Positions 28,001 through 36,421 of a stretch of 64,000 nt of DNA are shown in pieces. Source of the DNA: Flavihumibacter fluminis (GTDB taxonomy: Bacteria > Bacteroidota > Bacteroidia > Chitinophagales > Chitinophagaceae). Under the pieces are notes generated by a model. That model worked only from the letters and a program-made list of their open reading frames with translations. It was not told the DNA's origin and searched no databases. The stretch is taken from assembly GCF_021491375.1 (NCBI RefSeq), contig NZ_JAKEVY010000001.1:620001-684000 (forward strand), written 5' to 3'. The translations under genes were made by a program, and so were the position numbers. The stretch's first letter is position 1. Every line of letters begins with the position of its first letter.

Positions 28001-29738
28001 AACGGCAAAGCTTAGCCGAACCAAAATCAGTTTGCTGCAACAATACCTGACGGGCATATTTGAAAAGCTGGATGGTCATGCAACCGGTCAATTACGAATT
28101 GTTGGCAAAGGAAATAATCTTAAATACCTGGGAGATGTAAGTTTAAATGAAGCAGGATTGCTGGTTGATTACACAAAAGTTTACTATAAAATTCCTGCAG
28201 CACAGATCAAGTTTACAGATGGACAAATAGACTTTGGCAAATTTGTATTACAGGATACTTTAGGCAACAAGGGAGAACTGACTGAAGGAAAACTCTATCA
28301 CAATAATTTCAATGACCTTGCTTTTGATTTTTCGGTAAAGACCAATAAGCTGCTTTTACTGAATACCACTTCAGCCGACAACAGTCTTTTTTACGGAAAT
28401 GTTATTGGTCGGGCCAACATGAAATTCAGCGGTCCGATGTACGACATGCAGATGGAGATCAGCGGTGAGCCTACAGACAGCAGCAATATATACATCGCAA
28501 CGGAATCGAGCCGTCAGAATGCAGAAGCGGATTTCATTGTATGGAAAGAATATGGTAAGGAAATGACACCTTACAAACCCTATGACCGCGAATCCAATTT
28601 TACCGTATCACTCGATATCAGGGCGAATAATATGGCTGTGGTAAACATGATCATTGATGAGGCAACCGGTGATATTATAACGGCCAGGGGTAATGGGAAT
28701 TTAAAAATGCGGGTAGGTTCCAAAGAGAACCTTACCATGACAGGCAGGTATGATATCGAAAGTGGTTTTTACAATTTCAATTTCCAGGCCTGGAAGAAAA
28801 ATTTTATTCTGTTGCCGGAACGCAACAATTACATCAGCTGGAATGGAGACCCGTACGAAGCAACTTTAAAGATTGATGCATTGTATTCGGCAAACAATGT
28901 GAAGTTCAGTGACCTGCTAAGTAGTGGAGGATTCGGGATCAATGACCCGAACGTAACCCAGTATCGTGGTACGGTAAATATCATTGCCAATATCACAGAG
29001 AAATTATCACAGCCAAAGATCCGCTTCCGGATTGAATTGCCGACGAACAGTCCGTTACGGAACAATTACCAGGCAAGTACGCTTTTCAAGATCATTCAGG
29101 AAGATGAGAACGAATTGAACAAACAGGTATCCTATCTGATTTTGTTTAACAATTTCGGTCCGCTGACTGCTGTTGGAAGCCTTCAGAACAACAGTGCATC
29201 TTTCGCCAATACCGCGTTTGAAAGCCTGGTAGTGAGCAGCATTTCCGGCTTTTTATCCAGTGTTTTGTCTAACGAATTCTCCAAAATTCTGCAGAATGTA
29301 TTCAACGATAAAAGCCTGAAGCTGAACATGAATGCCGCCCTGTACAGCGGCACCAACCTTACCGGACAATCGAATACACAGATCTTGTTACCAGACCGGA
29401 CGAACATTAATCTTAGCCTGGCTAAAAGTTATCTGAATGAGCGACTCACTTTTATGGTAGGCAGTGCGATCGATTTCGGGATCAATTCCAGGCAATCGGC
29501 CACTTTCCAGTTCCTGCCGGATGTATCTGCGGAATACAAACTAACCCCGGATGGTAAATTCCGTATCACGTTTTTCTATCGTAATAACTGGAGTTATGCC
29601 TACCAAAGTGCCCTCCAACGCTCAGGCGTCGGACTATCTTACCGTAAAGAATTCGATCGCATCTGGGAACTGTTCCGCCGCAAGAAGAAAAATAAAACGG
29701 AGGAACTCCCAGAAGAAGAATTAGGAGTTAAGAATTAG
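25002..29738 (+). CDS. tamB: TamB/AsmA-like translocation and assembly module protein
   Basis: This very large protein (1578 residues from TTG) spans the periplasm and moves lipids or assembles outer-membrane proteins. The C-terminal TamB domain is clear (about 1150-1540: PTNSPLRNNYQASTLFKII, VSSISGFLSSVLSNEFSKIL, then SATFQFLPDVSAEYKLTPDG), preceded by long beta-rich repeats. The true start is uncertain. In frame upstream, back to the stop at 24918, the DNA encodes LKRVFKITGYLILSLLLL, completing the membrane anchor, yet there is no ATG, GTG or TTG there. A CTG at 24951 would give the usual MKRxxKITGY start. The last codons (ELGVKN) are made of a heptamer repeat. Confidence 0.9.
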   Translation: MVVLVYFLLQVSFVQNYIARHAANRLSRALKTEVKVDHIDLEFFNTLSLNGTLVRDQQKDTLLYAGALKVNITDWFFVKDQVELTYIGLENTLIDLHRVDSVWNYQFLADYFAAPPSQKKQNPIQLSVKEVSLKNIRLLQRDEWRGENLGLSLQSLDLQAEVFDLINKNIQVKNLSIVQPIFSIYNYDGNRPPRPRKVSSPLPPNDPENLRWNPGKWSLGIRNLTIRNGTLKNDIETERAPYYYFDGAHFQFSQINSQISDIKLVNDTFSGNIQIATKERSGFEVKKLKALMRFHPEAMEFRQLDIRTPKSYLRNYYAMRYDTFDDMSEFIDSIRLEGNFTDAIIHSDDIAYFAPELANWNTRISLSGKASGTISHLEGKKVIAKAGNNTYLNGDFVLKGLPDIKKSYLDVTVRDFNASYADVTQFFPVIKTINEPRLDRLGFIKFKGSFTGFLTDFVTYGTIETALGTLATDVNMKFPDKGAPMYEGTIQTEEFNLGQFIGNNMLGSFGVAGDIKGRGFTLQTLDAGLKGYIPFIVYKGYEYRDIEIDGKFAKRLFNGNVAVNDEHLEAKLKGLVDLSGEIPRFDFSALVVNANLRSMKFAKEELDFNGTFNVNFSGSNIDNFLGSARISDASVYNNGQRISFDSLYVESSLQESGNKTITVRSNEFEGILAGKFNISSLPDAFQTFLNRYYPSYIAASKTAVDNNFSFFITTRKVDDYLSLLDKRLKGFNNATINGQLNTKENIFDVDAEIPEFGYNKLSFYDVKFKGRGNFDSLAVNTTVGDIQVNDSLHFPGSVVNISASNDLSKVSIQTSANQTLNRASIAGEVQTLKNGIRVQFYPSSFEINEKPWIIDDGGEIILSKELVTTEGVRIYSEDQEIILSSAPSSIGKGNDLKVELKKINIGDFAPFFVKSNRLEGLLTGEIELIDPFSNLQVDAVAKAEQFRLDNDSIGVLDLSSTYSSKSGRVTFKTISLNENYNFDVAGLVNTTDSLSDQVDITAKLSRTKISLLQQYLTGIFEKLDGHATGQLRIVGKGNNLKYLGDVSLNEAGLLVDYTKVYYKIPAAQIKFTDGQIDFGKFVLQDTLGNKGELTEGKLYHNNFNDLAFDFSVKTNKLLLLNTTSADNSLFYGNVIGRANMKFSGPMYDMQMEISGEPTDSSNIYIATESSRQNAEADFIVWKEYGKEMTPYKPYDRESNFTVSLDIRANNMAVVNMIIDEATGDIITARGNGNLKMRVGSKENLTMTGRYDIESGFYNFNFQAWKKNFILLPERNNYISWNGDPYEATLKIDALYSANNVKFSDLLSSGGFGINDPNVTQYRGTVNIIANITEKLSQPKIRFRIELPTNSPLRNNYQASTLFKIIQEDENELNKQVSYLILFNNFGPLTAVGSLQNNSASFANTAFESLVVSSISGFLSSVLSNEFSKILQNVFNDKSLKLNMNAALYSGTNLTGQSNTQILLPDRTNINLSLAKSYLNERLTFMVGSAIDFGINSRQSATFQFLPDVSAEYKLTPDGKFRITFFYRNNWSYAYQSALQRSGVGLSYRKEFDRIWELFRRKKKNKTEELPEEELGVKN

Positions 29739-29805
29739 GAATTTAGAATTATTGGGCGGATTCGTTCTCCAATTCATAATTCATAATTCACACTTCATAC
29801 TTTAC
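29718..29805. repeat. inverted heptamer arrays joining the ends of tamB and ribBA
   Basis: Five 7-base units of GAATTNN type (GAATTAG, GAGTTAA, GAATTAG, GAATTTA, GAATTAT; 29718-29752) are followed, after 18 bases, by five units of AATTCAT type (29771-29805). The arms are partly complementary and could form a long AT-rich stem. The left array includes the last tamB codons and the right array touches the ribBA stop. It may serve as a terminator for both genes. Confidence 0.8.
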
Positions 29806-30995
29806 AGTTTGTGTCCCAGTTTATCCCGCTTGGTTTGCAAATACCGTTCGTTGTGCGGGTTGGGATTGATTCGGATGGGAACCGTATCGACAATTTCAAT
29901 ACCATAGCCCATTAATCCGGCTCTCTTCTTGGGATTATTGCTGATCAACTTAAGTTTGGAGATTTGCAGGTGACGAAGTATCTGGGCTCCAACACCGTAA
30001 TCGCGTTTATCCATCGGGAAGCCAAGATGGAGGTTCGCCTCCACGGTATCCATGCCTTCTTCCTGGAGTTTGTAGGCCCGGAGTTTGTTCATCAGGCCAA
30101 TACCCCTTCCCTCCTGGTTCATGTATAATACAACCCCTTTGCCTTCAGTTTCCACCAATTGTAGCGCCTTGTGCAACTGTTCGCCACAATCACATCGCAG
30201 GGAACCGAGTATATCACCGGTAAAGCAACTGGAATGTACCCGAACCAGAACCGGCTCCTCCTTATCCCATTCGCCCTTGATCAGGGCTATATGTTCGTTA
30301 TTGGTATGCTTCTCGCGGAAAGCCACCATGGTAAAATGTCCGTATTTGGTAGGCATATCCACCCGAACCACTTCTTCAATTAAGGTATCACGCTTCAGGC
30401 GGTATTCAATCAGGTCCTTGATGGAAATGATCTTGATCCCAAACTTTTTGGAAATCTCAAGCAGTTGAGGCAGGCGGGCCATGGTACCATCTTCATTCAG
30501 GATTTCCACCAGTACACCGGCGGGTTCGCATCCGGCCAAACGGGCCAGGTCGATGGTAGCTTCCGTATGGCCGGCGCGGCGCAGCACACCGCCTTTTTTA
30601 GCTTTAAGGGGAAAAATATGGCCCGGACGACCCAGTTCTTCGGGACGTGTATCCGGGTTGATGAGCGCCTGGACGGTTTTGGCCCGGTCGTGCGCGGAAA
30701 TTCCGGTAGTACAGCCATGACCCAGCAGGTCCACCGATACGGTGAAAGCGGTTTCATGTAAAGCGGTATTGCTGCTGACCATCATATCGAGTTTAAGCTC
30801 CTCACAGCGATCTTCAACCAGGGGGGCGCAAATGAGTCCCCGGCCTTCTTTGCTCATGAAATTGATGACTTCCGGGGTCACATGGCGGGCGGCGATTACA
30901 AAATCACCCTCGTTTTCACGGTCCTCGTCGTCCACCACAATCAGCATCTTACCTTCCCTGAAGTCTTCAATGGCACTTTCGATACTATCCAGCAT
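29802..30995 (-). CDS. ribBA: bifunctional DHBP synthase / GTP cyclohydrolase II
   Basis: The 397-residue enzyme catalyses the two entry reactions of riboflavin synthesis. Residues 1-200 are 3,4-dihydroxy-2-butanone-4-phosphate synthase ([34 protein letters not shown]). Residues 205-397 are GTP cyclohydrolase II, with zinc ligands in [20 protein letters not shown], and NQEGRGIGL plus DYGVGAQIL downstream. No catalytic residue seems missing. A TAnnTTTG element lies upstream on the minus strand. No RFN-type riboswitch was recognised. Confidence 0.97.
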   Translation of the reverse strand: MLDSIESAIEDFREGKMLIVVDDEDRENEGDFVIAARHVTPEVINFMSKEGRGLICAPLVEDRCEELKLDMMVSSNTALHETAFTVSVDLLGHGCTTGISAHDRAKTVQALINPDTRPEELGRPGHIFPLKAKKGGVLRRAGHTEATIDLARLAGCEPAGVLVEILNEDGTMARLPQLLEISKKFGIKIISIKDLIEYRLKRDTLIEEVVRVDMPTKYGHFTMVAFREKHTNNEHIALIKGEWDKEEPVLVRVHSSCFTGDILGSLRCDCGEQLHKALQLVETEGKGVVLYMNQEGRGIGLMNKLRAYKLQEEGMDTVEANLHLGFPMDKRDYGVGAQILRHLQISKLKLISNNPKKRAGLMGYGIEIVDTVPIRINPNPHNERYLQTKRDKLGHKL

Positions 30996-31009
30996 AAACC
31001 AAATTTTAG

Positions 31010-31017
31010 CAAAGCTA
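31010..31017 (-). promoter_or_regulatory. -7 element (TAGCTTTG) upstream of ribBA
   Basis: The minus strand reads TAGCTTTG, a full TAnnTTTG match, 14 bases before the ribBA ATG. No TTG is found at the proper distance. Confidence 0.45.
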
Positions 31018-31161
31018 CGGTAAAGACCTCAGAACACTATTATCAGAGAATATGGGCAACTTATCAAGGTAAACCGGTAGGTTACAATTTGTTAACATTA
31101 TCCAAATAACATAATAGAATTATTCAGTTTCTTTGCAGCAAAATTGTAAAACACACACATT

Positions 31162-34100
31162 ATGCTTTTGAAGAGAATTGTACGACTGGTGTGCCTTTTA
31201 GTGGCATTCACGGTCAGCGCAACGGCTCAGGTTACGACCAGTAGCATGAGCGGCTCCGTAAAAACGGCAACAGGTGAACCTCTGGTGGGTGCTTCCGTAA
31301 CCATTACACACGTTCCAACCGGAACCGTGTATACGGCAGTAACCAGAACAGGTGGCCGCTATGACCTCGCTAACATTAATACAGGCGGACCCTACAAAAT
31401 CCAGGTTTCTTTTGTTGGATTTCAGTCGGCAACCCGCGAAGACGTATTTGTGAACCTGGGTGAAACTGAAACCCAGAACTTTACCCTGTCTGATACGCAG
31501 CAGCAACTTACAGAAGTAGTAGTTGCCGCCCGCGGAAGGGCTCGTGAAACCGGTAAAGGTGGTGCAGAAACCTCTATCGGTCGCGACAAAATGGCCAACC
31601 TTCCAACTGTAGGCCGTAATATCTCCGATTTCCTTCGTTTTATTCCACAGGCAAAAGTTACCGGTGACGGTGGTATTGCGATTGCTGGTCAGAACAACCG
31701 CTACAACTCCTTTTATATTGATGGAGCTGTCAATAATGATGTTTTTGGTCTGTCTGCAAGTGGTACCAACGGTGGTCAAACCGGAGCTCCTCCCATTTCA
31801 ATTGATGCGATTGACCAGTTCCAGGTAGTTGTTAGTCCTTATGATGCAAGCCTTGGTAACTTCACCGGTGGTGGTATCAATGCGATTACCCGCAGCGGTA
31901 CTAACGAAACAACCGGAAGTATCTATTATTTCTTCCGTAATCAGAGCCTGAGTGGGAAAACTCCGGGTGGCGCTAAAGAAGACGCTACCAGACTGAACGA
32001 CTTCTCCAACAAAACTTATGGTTTCCGCATTGGTGGTCCAATCATTAAAAACAAACTGTTTTACTTCCTGAATGCTGAAATGCAGCGCGATGAGCGTCCG
32101 CAGCCTTTCTCATTTAGTGATTACCAGGGATCTTTAACAGAAAATGATCTGGCTACACTCACCACCTTCCTGCGCAATAATTATAACTATGATCCAGGAG
32201 GTTACCTGAACAACCCTGAAAAAGTAACCGCTGATCGTATTACAGCTAAGGTAGACTGGAATATGAATGCCAAAAACAAACTGAGTGTCAGCTATCGCTA
32301 CAACAATGCGGAGCGTTATAACACCAGTAGAAGTGCTAACCAGTCGATCAATTTCTACAACAACGGTTACATTTTCCCGAGCAAAACCAATTCATTGTCT
32401 GTAGAATTAAACAGCCGTTTCAAAAGAAGCAGCAACAATCGCCTGTTAATTACGTATACTGGTGTAAAAGACGACCGTGGTCCCCTCGGTGGCGCTTTCC
32501 CCCGTGTGCGGATTCGTGATGGCGCGTCCAGCCTGTTCTTTGGAACCGAAGAGTTCTCCACCGGTAACCTCTTGACGCAGGATAACGTAGCAATCTTCGA
32601 TGTATTCAAAATGTACAAAGGAAGACATACGATTTCCATTGGTACCGATAACGAGTACAGCAAATCGTATAACGTATTCATCCGCCAGAACTATGGTTCT
32701 TATGATTTCCCGAACCTGGAAACTTTCCTGAATGGAGGAAATGCAACTACCTATAACCGTTCTTACTCCCTTGTTGACCCAGGTGTAACTGGTGACAAAA
32801 GTGAAAACGCTGCTGCGGTTTTTGCCACCCTGCGTTTAGGTTTCTTCATTAATGATGAAATCAAGGTTTCAGACAATTTCACACTGAACCTGGGTCTCCG
32901 TGCTGATAACACCATCTTCCTGGATGATCCCCGTACGGATAATTTCTTCAACGATACAGCTGCTGCTGCTATCAGCCAGCACTATAATCTGAGAGGTGCC
33001 CGTAGCGGAAAAATTTCTAATCCAAAATGGTCGCTCAACCCAAGAATCGGATTTATTGGTAAACTTCCCGATGAAGGAATCACTATCCGTGGTGGTGTGG
33101 GTCTGTTTACCGGCCGTGTTCCCCTGGTATGGCCTGGTGGCGTGTACAACCAGAACGGTGTTAGTATCGCCGGATTGAACGGATCTAATCTGGCTTTCCG
33201 TCCGGATCCATTTGATCAATATACTCTTTCTGATTTGGGACTGAGTGCCCGTCTCCCATCAGGTGAGGTAAACCTGATTGCTGAAGATTTCAGAATGAAT
33301 AAGGTAGTACGTGCCTCTTTAGCAGTTGATAAAGAACTGGGTAAAGGATGGAAATTCACTGTTGAAGGTATTTACACCAAGAACATCAACGAAATCGCTT
33401 ATCAGAACGTAAACATCCTTCCTCCTGCAGCACAGTCTGCTGGCGCGGATTCCCGTAATGTGTATGCATTGAGTGGTTCCTTCCCTGCTCCAATTCCAAT
33501 GCGTTCAAATGGATCAAATCCGTATACCGGAGTTTATCTTTTGTATAACAACGACGGACCAAAAGGATACTCTTACAATTTCACGGCTACCATCGATAAG
33601 GCTTGGAGAAATGGTTTTGCTTTCAACGCCAGTTATGTTTATGGAAACTCTATCGTGCTGAATGAAGGTACCAGCTCTCAAAACAGCTCTCAGTGGAGAT
33701 TCATGGAAACAGTAAATGGCCGTAATAATATGGTTAGAAGCATCAGTGATTTTGACATTGCACACCGTATCTATGCATACGCAGCGAAAAAGATCACCTA
33801 TGCTAAAAAGCACCTGGCGACTACCTTTACACTGGCCTATAATGGTCAGAGCGGATCTCCTTACAGTTATGTAATGAGCCGTGGTATGGTTCGTGATTTT
33901 GACAACAACGAAGACAATGACCTGATCTATGTTCCCCGTAACAGCAGTGAAATTGTATTCGTTCAGAATGGCAACCAGACTCCTGATCAGCAGTGGGCTG
34001 CTTTCAATGATTTCGTTGAAAACGACAGCTACCTGAAAACTCGTCGTGGTCAGTATGCAGAAAGAAATGCTGCACGTCTGCCTTTCACCCATGTAATCGA

Positions 34101-34395
34101 CCTGAAAATCCAGCAGGACTTCAACATTCGCATTTCGAAGAAAACCTACCAGATTCAGGTTACTTACGATGTATTCAACTTCACCAACATGCTGAACCGT
34201 GAATGGGGTCGTACCTGGTTTGCATCTAACGACAACTATCGTTTGCTCGATTTTGCCGGTTACAGAAGCGCTACCGACCTTACTCCGACTTTCCGTTATA
34301 CTGCTCCCAGAGACGGAAAACCTTATACCATCAGCGATGGCGTATTTAACAGCAGCAGATGGAGCAGCCAGTTGGGTGTTCGTCTGAACTTCTAA
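31162..34395 (+). CDS. Oar-like TonB-dependent outer-membrane receptor
   Basis: The 1077-residue protein has a signal peptide (1-22, ending SATAQ), a carboxypeptidase-regulatory-like domain (28-110: GSVKTATGEPLVGASVTI, GGRYDLANINTGGPYKI), a plug domain (about 120-240: NLPTVGRNISDFLRFIPQ, NSFYIDGAVNNDVFG) and a large 22-strand barrel ending in SSQLGVRLNF. The layout matches the Oar family of Myxococcus and Bacteroidota, involved in outer-membrane uptake or protease and signal export. No SusD partner follows, so it is not a typical polysaccharide locus. Substrate unknown. It stands alone before a strong terminator. Confidence 0.92.
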   Translation: MLLKRIVRLVCLLVAFTVSATAQVTTSSMSGSVKTATGEPLVGASVTITHVPTGTVYTAVTRTGGRYDLANINTGGPYKIQVSFVGFQSATREDVFVNLGETETQNFTLSDTQQQLTEVVVAARGRARETGKGGAETSIGRDKMANLPTVGRNISDFLRFIPQAKVTGDGGIAIAGQNNRYNSFYIDGAVNNDVFGLSASGTNGGQTGAPPISIDAIDQFQVVVSPYDASLGNFTGGGINAITRSGTNETTGSIYYFFRNQSLSGKTPGGAKEDATRLNDFSNKTYGFRIGGPIIKNKLFYFLNAEMQRDERPQPFSFSDYQGSLTENDLATLTTFLRNNYNYDPGGYLNNPEKVTADRITAKVDWNMNAKNKLSVSYRYNNAERYNTSRSANQSINFYNNGYIFPSKTNSLSVELNSRFKRSSNNRLLITYTGVKDDRGPLGGAFPRVRIRDGASSLFFGTEEFSTGNLLTQDNVAIFDVFKMYKGRHTISIGTDNEYSKSYNVFIRQNYGSYDFPNLETFLNGGNATTYNRSYSLVDPGVTGDKSENAAAVFATLRLGFFINDEIKVSDNFTLNLGLRADNTIFLDDPRTDNFFNDTAAAAISQHYNLRGARSGKISNPKWSLNPRIGFIGKLPDEGITIRGGVGLFTGRVPLVWPGGVYNQNGVSIAGLNGSNLAFRPDPFDQYTLSDLGLSARLPSGEVNLIAEDFRMNKVVRASLAVDKELGKGWKFTVEGIYTKNINEIAYQNVNILPPAAQSAGADSRNVYALSGSFPAPIPMRSNGSNPYTGVYLLYNNDGPKGYSYNFTATIDKAWRNGFAFNASYVYGNSIVLNEGTSSQNSSQWRFMETVNGRNNMVRSISDFDIAHRIYAYAAKKITYAKKHLATTFTLAYNGQSGSPYSYVMSRGMVRDFDNNEDNDLIYVPRNSSEIVFVQNGNQTPDQQWAAFNDFVENDSYLKTRRGQYAERNAARLPFTHVIDLKIQQDFNIRISKKTYQIQVTYDVFNFTNMLNREWGRTWFASNDNYRLLDFAGYRSATDLTPTFRYTAPRDGKPYTISDGVFNSSRWSSQLGVRLNF

Positions 34396-34417
34396 CAGCT
34401 TAGCAGTTATTCAATAT

Positions 34418-34456
34418 AAAAAAGGCTGTCTCACAAAATGTGAGACAGCCTTTTTT
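34418..34456. terminator. bidirectional intrinsic terminator with an 18-bp perfect stem
   Basis: Bases 34418-34435 pair perfectly with 34439-34456 around an AAA loop. The core is GGCTGTCTCACA, flanked by A6 and T6, so both strands end in a U-run. It separates the TonB receptor gene from the convergent esterase. Confidence 0.95.
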
Positions 34457-34478
34457 AGTTACATAAAAATCGCTTTAA

Positions 34479-35306
34479 TCAGCCTGCAAAGGCCCAGTCC
34501 AGAAATACCGGCATTGCCTTACCCCAGGTTGCTACATCGTGTCTGCCATCCGGTAATTCGAGGTAATACATATCGGAACTGCGGTTATATCCTTTTCCTT
34601 CCAATTCAGTCATCAGTCCGAGTGTATCATCAATGGAATCAATGATTCCATTCCCGTTGCGATCATTGGTTTCATCGAGTGTTCCGGTACAAAAGAAAAA
34701 CTTCAGCCAGGGGGCATAATTTCCTTTTCTCACCAGGTCATGCATAATGCGATGTTTGTCGTCATCATAGTCAGGTTCTGTCTGATCAATCATTCTCCAC
34801 CAGAGTGAACCAGAAAAGACCCCTACTTTGGTAAATTCATGCGGATGCGCCCACACAATATCCAGTGCCGATAAACCTCCCAGGCTAAATCCGGCAAATA
34901 CTTTTTCACTGAATTCAGGGTATCCCAGTTCCCGCCGGATAGTTGGCAATAATTCTTCGAAGATAAATTTCGTGTAAGCAGCTGCTTTAGCGCCCCTGCC
35001 CAGGTAATCCGGAACACCGGCTGTACCGTACTCCATTTTACGATCTGTACCCGCATGCATGGCAACCGCAATAAGCGGAATGCTTCCCTTACGCTGCAGG
35101 AAGTCCCTGAACACTTCAATCCAGTTCATGGTAGGCATGTCCTGGCCATCGTTGATTAACAGCAAGGCAGGGCGCTGGTGTTTCTCCAGGAATCCGGGAA
35201 CATACGCGTCTACTTTTACCGTACGATCAAGGTGTTCCGATTCAATTTCAGTAGCGATGATATCAATTGTCAAACTGGTTTTCTCCGGGGGCATCAGGTC
35301 ACTCAT
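34479..35306 (-). CDS. alpha/beta-hydrolase-fold esterase (Fes/esterase-D-like)
   Basis: The 275-residue protein lacks a signal peptide and is probably cytoplasmic. It resembles enterochelin-esterase/putative esterase proteins: VDAYVPGFLEKHQRPALLLINDGQD near 31-55, the nucleophile elbow FAGFSLGGLSALD near 139-151, an acidic-rich segment DRNGNGIIDSIDDTLG and a C-terminal LPDGRHDVATWGKAMPVFLDWAF with the catalytic His. It is divergent from the ATP-grasp gene (104 bases apart), so it may belong to that pathway, for example releasing or hydrolysing its product (inference). Confidence 0.8.
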   Translation of the reverse strand: MSDLMPPEKTSLTIDIIATEIESEHLDRTVKVDAYVPGFLEKHQRPALLLINDGQDMPTMNWIEVFRDFLQRKGSIPLIAVAMHAGTDRKMEYGTAGVPDYLGRGAKAAAYTKFIFEELLPTIRRELGYPEFSEKVFAGFSLGGLSALDIVWAHPHEFTKVGVFSGSLWWRMIDQTEPDYDDDKHRIMHDLVRKGNYAPWLKFFFCTGTLDETNDRNGNGIIDSIDDTLGLMTELEGKGYNRSSDMYYLELPDGRHDVATWGKAMPVFLDWAFAG

Positions 35307-35410
35307 AACTGTTCACAATAAAATAATACAGGGCGCTGAAAATACAGGAATTTGGTGAAAAAAAAACTATATTCAGGTTCGATCTTTACCATTAACCAAT
35401 TCAATTACAG

Positions 35411-36373
35411 ATGAAGAAAATTGGCATTTTGTTTGGCCAGGAACGCAGCTTTCCGATGGCCTTCATAGAGCGTGTAAATAGTAAAAACATAGAAGGCATC
35501 CTTGCAGAACCCGTACGCATCGATAAAGTGATGCAGGGAGAAGCCACTGAGTATGCGGTAATCATTGACCGGATTTCCCAGGATGTGCCCTTTTACCGGG
35601 CTTTTCTAAAGAACGCAGCCCTCTGCGGAACGGCCGTGATAAACAACCCCTTCTGGTGGAGTGCCGATGAAAAATTCTTCAATAACTGCCTGGCCACCAA
35701 AATCGGGGTACCCGTACCCAAAACGGTTATACTTCCTTCCAGGGATCTTCCGGCAGACACAACCGATCAATCGTTCAGCAACCTGGCATATCCACTTGAC
35801 TGGGACGGCATTTTCAAGTATGTCGGATTTCCCGCTTACATGAAACCCTTTGCAGGAGGGGGTTGGAAAAACGTGTATAAGTTGGTAAGCATGGAAGACT
35901 TTTTTGAGAAACATGGTGAAACCGGCGAGTTGGTAATGCTGTTACAGGAGGAGATCATTTTTGATGAATACTACCGTTGTTATTGCATAGGGGGCAAATA
36001 TGTGCGGATCATGCCATATGAACCACGTAACCCGCACCATCTCCGTTACCAGGCAGGCTTCTCTCCCAGCCCGGAACGTCTTAAGCAGATGGAGGAGATT
36101 GTTTTAAAAATCAACCATTATCTGGGCTATGACTTCAACACAGTGGAATTGGCTGTACGAGATGGCATTCCCTATGCGATCGATTTCTGTAATCCCGCTC
36201 CCGACGCAGAAATCAAGAGTGTAGGCGAGGATAATTTTGCCTGGGTAGTCGAAACTGCTGCCAATTATGCCATTGAAAAAGCGATGGCACACCAGCCGGG
36301 AAAAGACAACCTGACCTGGGGTGAATACATCAAGCGCAGCGCTGCCAAAACACCCTTAACCTCCGGACTATAA
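35411..36373 (+). CDS. RimK-like ATP-grasp ligase
   Basis: The 320-residue enzyme should join a carboxylate to an amine or thiol through an acyl-phosphate. ATP-grasp marks are present: FPAYMKPFAGGGWKNVYKL (Lys and Gly-rich loop, ~141-159), VMLLQEEIIFDEYYRCYCIGG, and the Mg-binding VRDGIPYAIDFCNPAPDAEI near 250-270 (Asp and Asn). N-terminal MKKIGILFGQERSFPMAFIERVN is the pre-ATP-grasp fold. Substrates are unknown. It heads a run of amidoligase-type genes, and a heptamer array separates it from the next gene. Confidence 0.8.
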   Translation: MKKIGILFGQERSFPMAFIERVNSKNIEGILAEPVRIDKVMQGEATEYAVIIDRISQDVPFYRAFLKNAALCGTAVINNPFWWSADEKFFNNCLATKIGVPVPKTVILPSRDLPADTTDQSFSNLAYPLDWDGIFKYVGFPAYMKPFAGGGWKNVYKLVSMEDFFEKHGETGELVMLLQEEIIFDEYYRCYCIGGKYVRIMPYEPRNPHHLRYQAGFSPSPERLKQMEEIVLKINHYLGYDFNTVELAVRDGIPYAIDFCNPAPDAEIKSVGEDNFAWVVETAANYAIEKAMAHQPGKDNLTWGEYIKRSAAKTPLTSGL

Positions 36374-36384
36374 TCATTTTTAAT

Positions 36385-36412
36385 TTTTCACGTCTCACGT
36401 CTCACATCTCAC
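36385..36412. repeat. tandem heptamer array NTYTCAC before the carboxylate-amine ligase gene
   Basis: Four units, TTTTCAC, GTCTCAC twice and ATCTCAC, have an exact 7-base period. The array ends 9 bases before the ATG at 36422. The units match those before parB (18479-18527). Confidence 0.8.
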
Positions 36413-36421
36413 TTAATTCAT

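Noticed and set aside
29700-29830. Riboswitch or RFN element near ribBA
   Set aside because: This side is the 3' end of ribBA; the 5' side (30996-31060) shows only a -7 promoter element and no RFN-like stems.
33514-34092. 192-codon minus-strand frame inside the Oar-like receptor gene
   Set aside because: Complementary frame of conserved coding sequence; no recognisable protein features.
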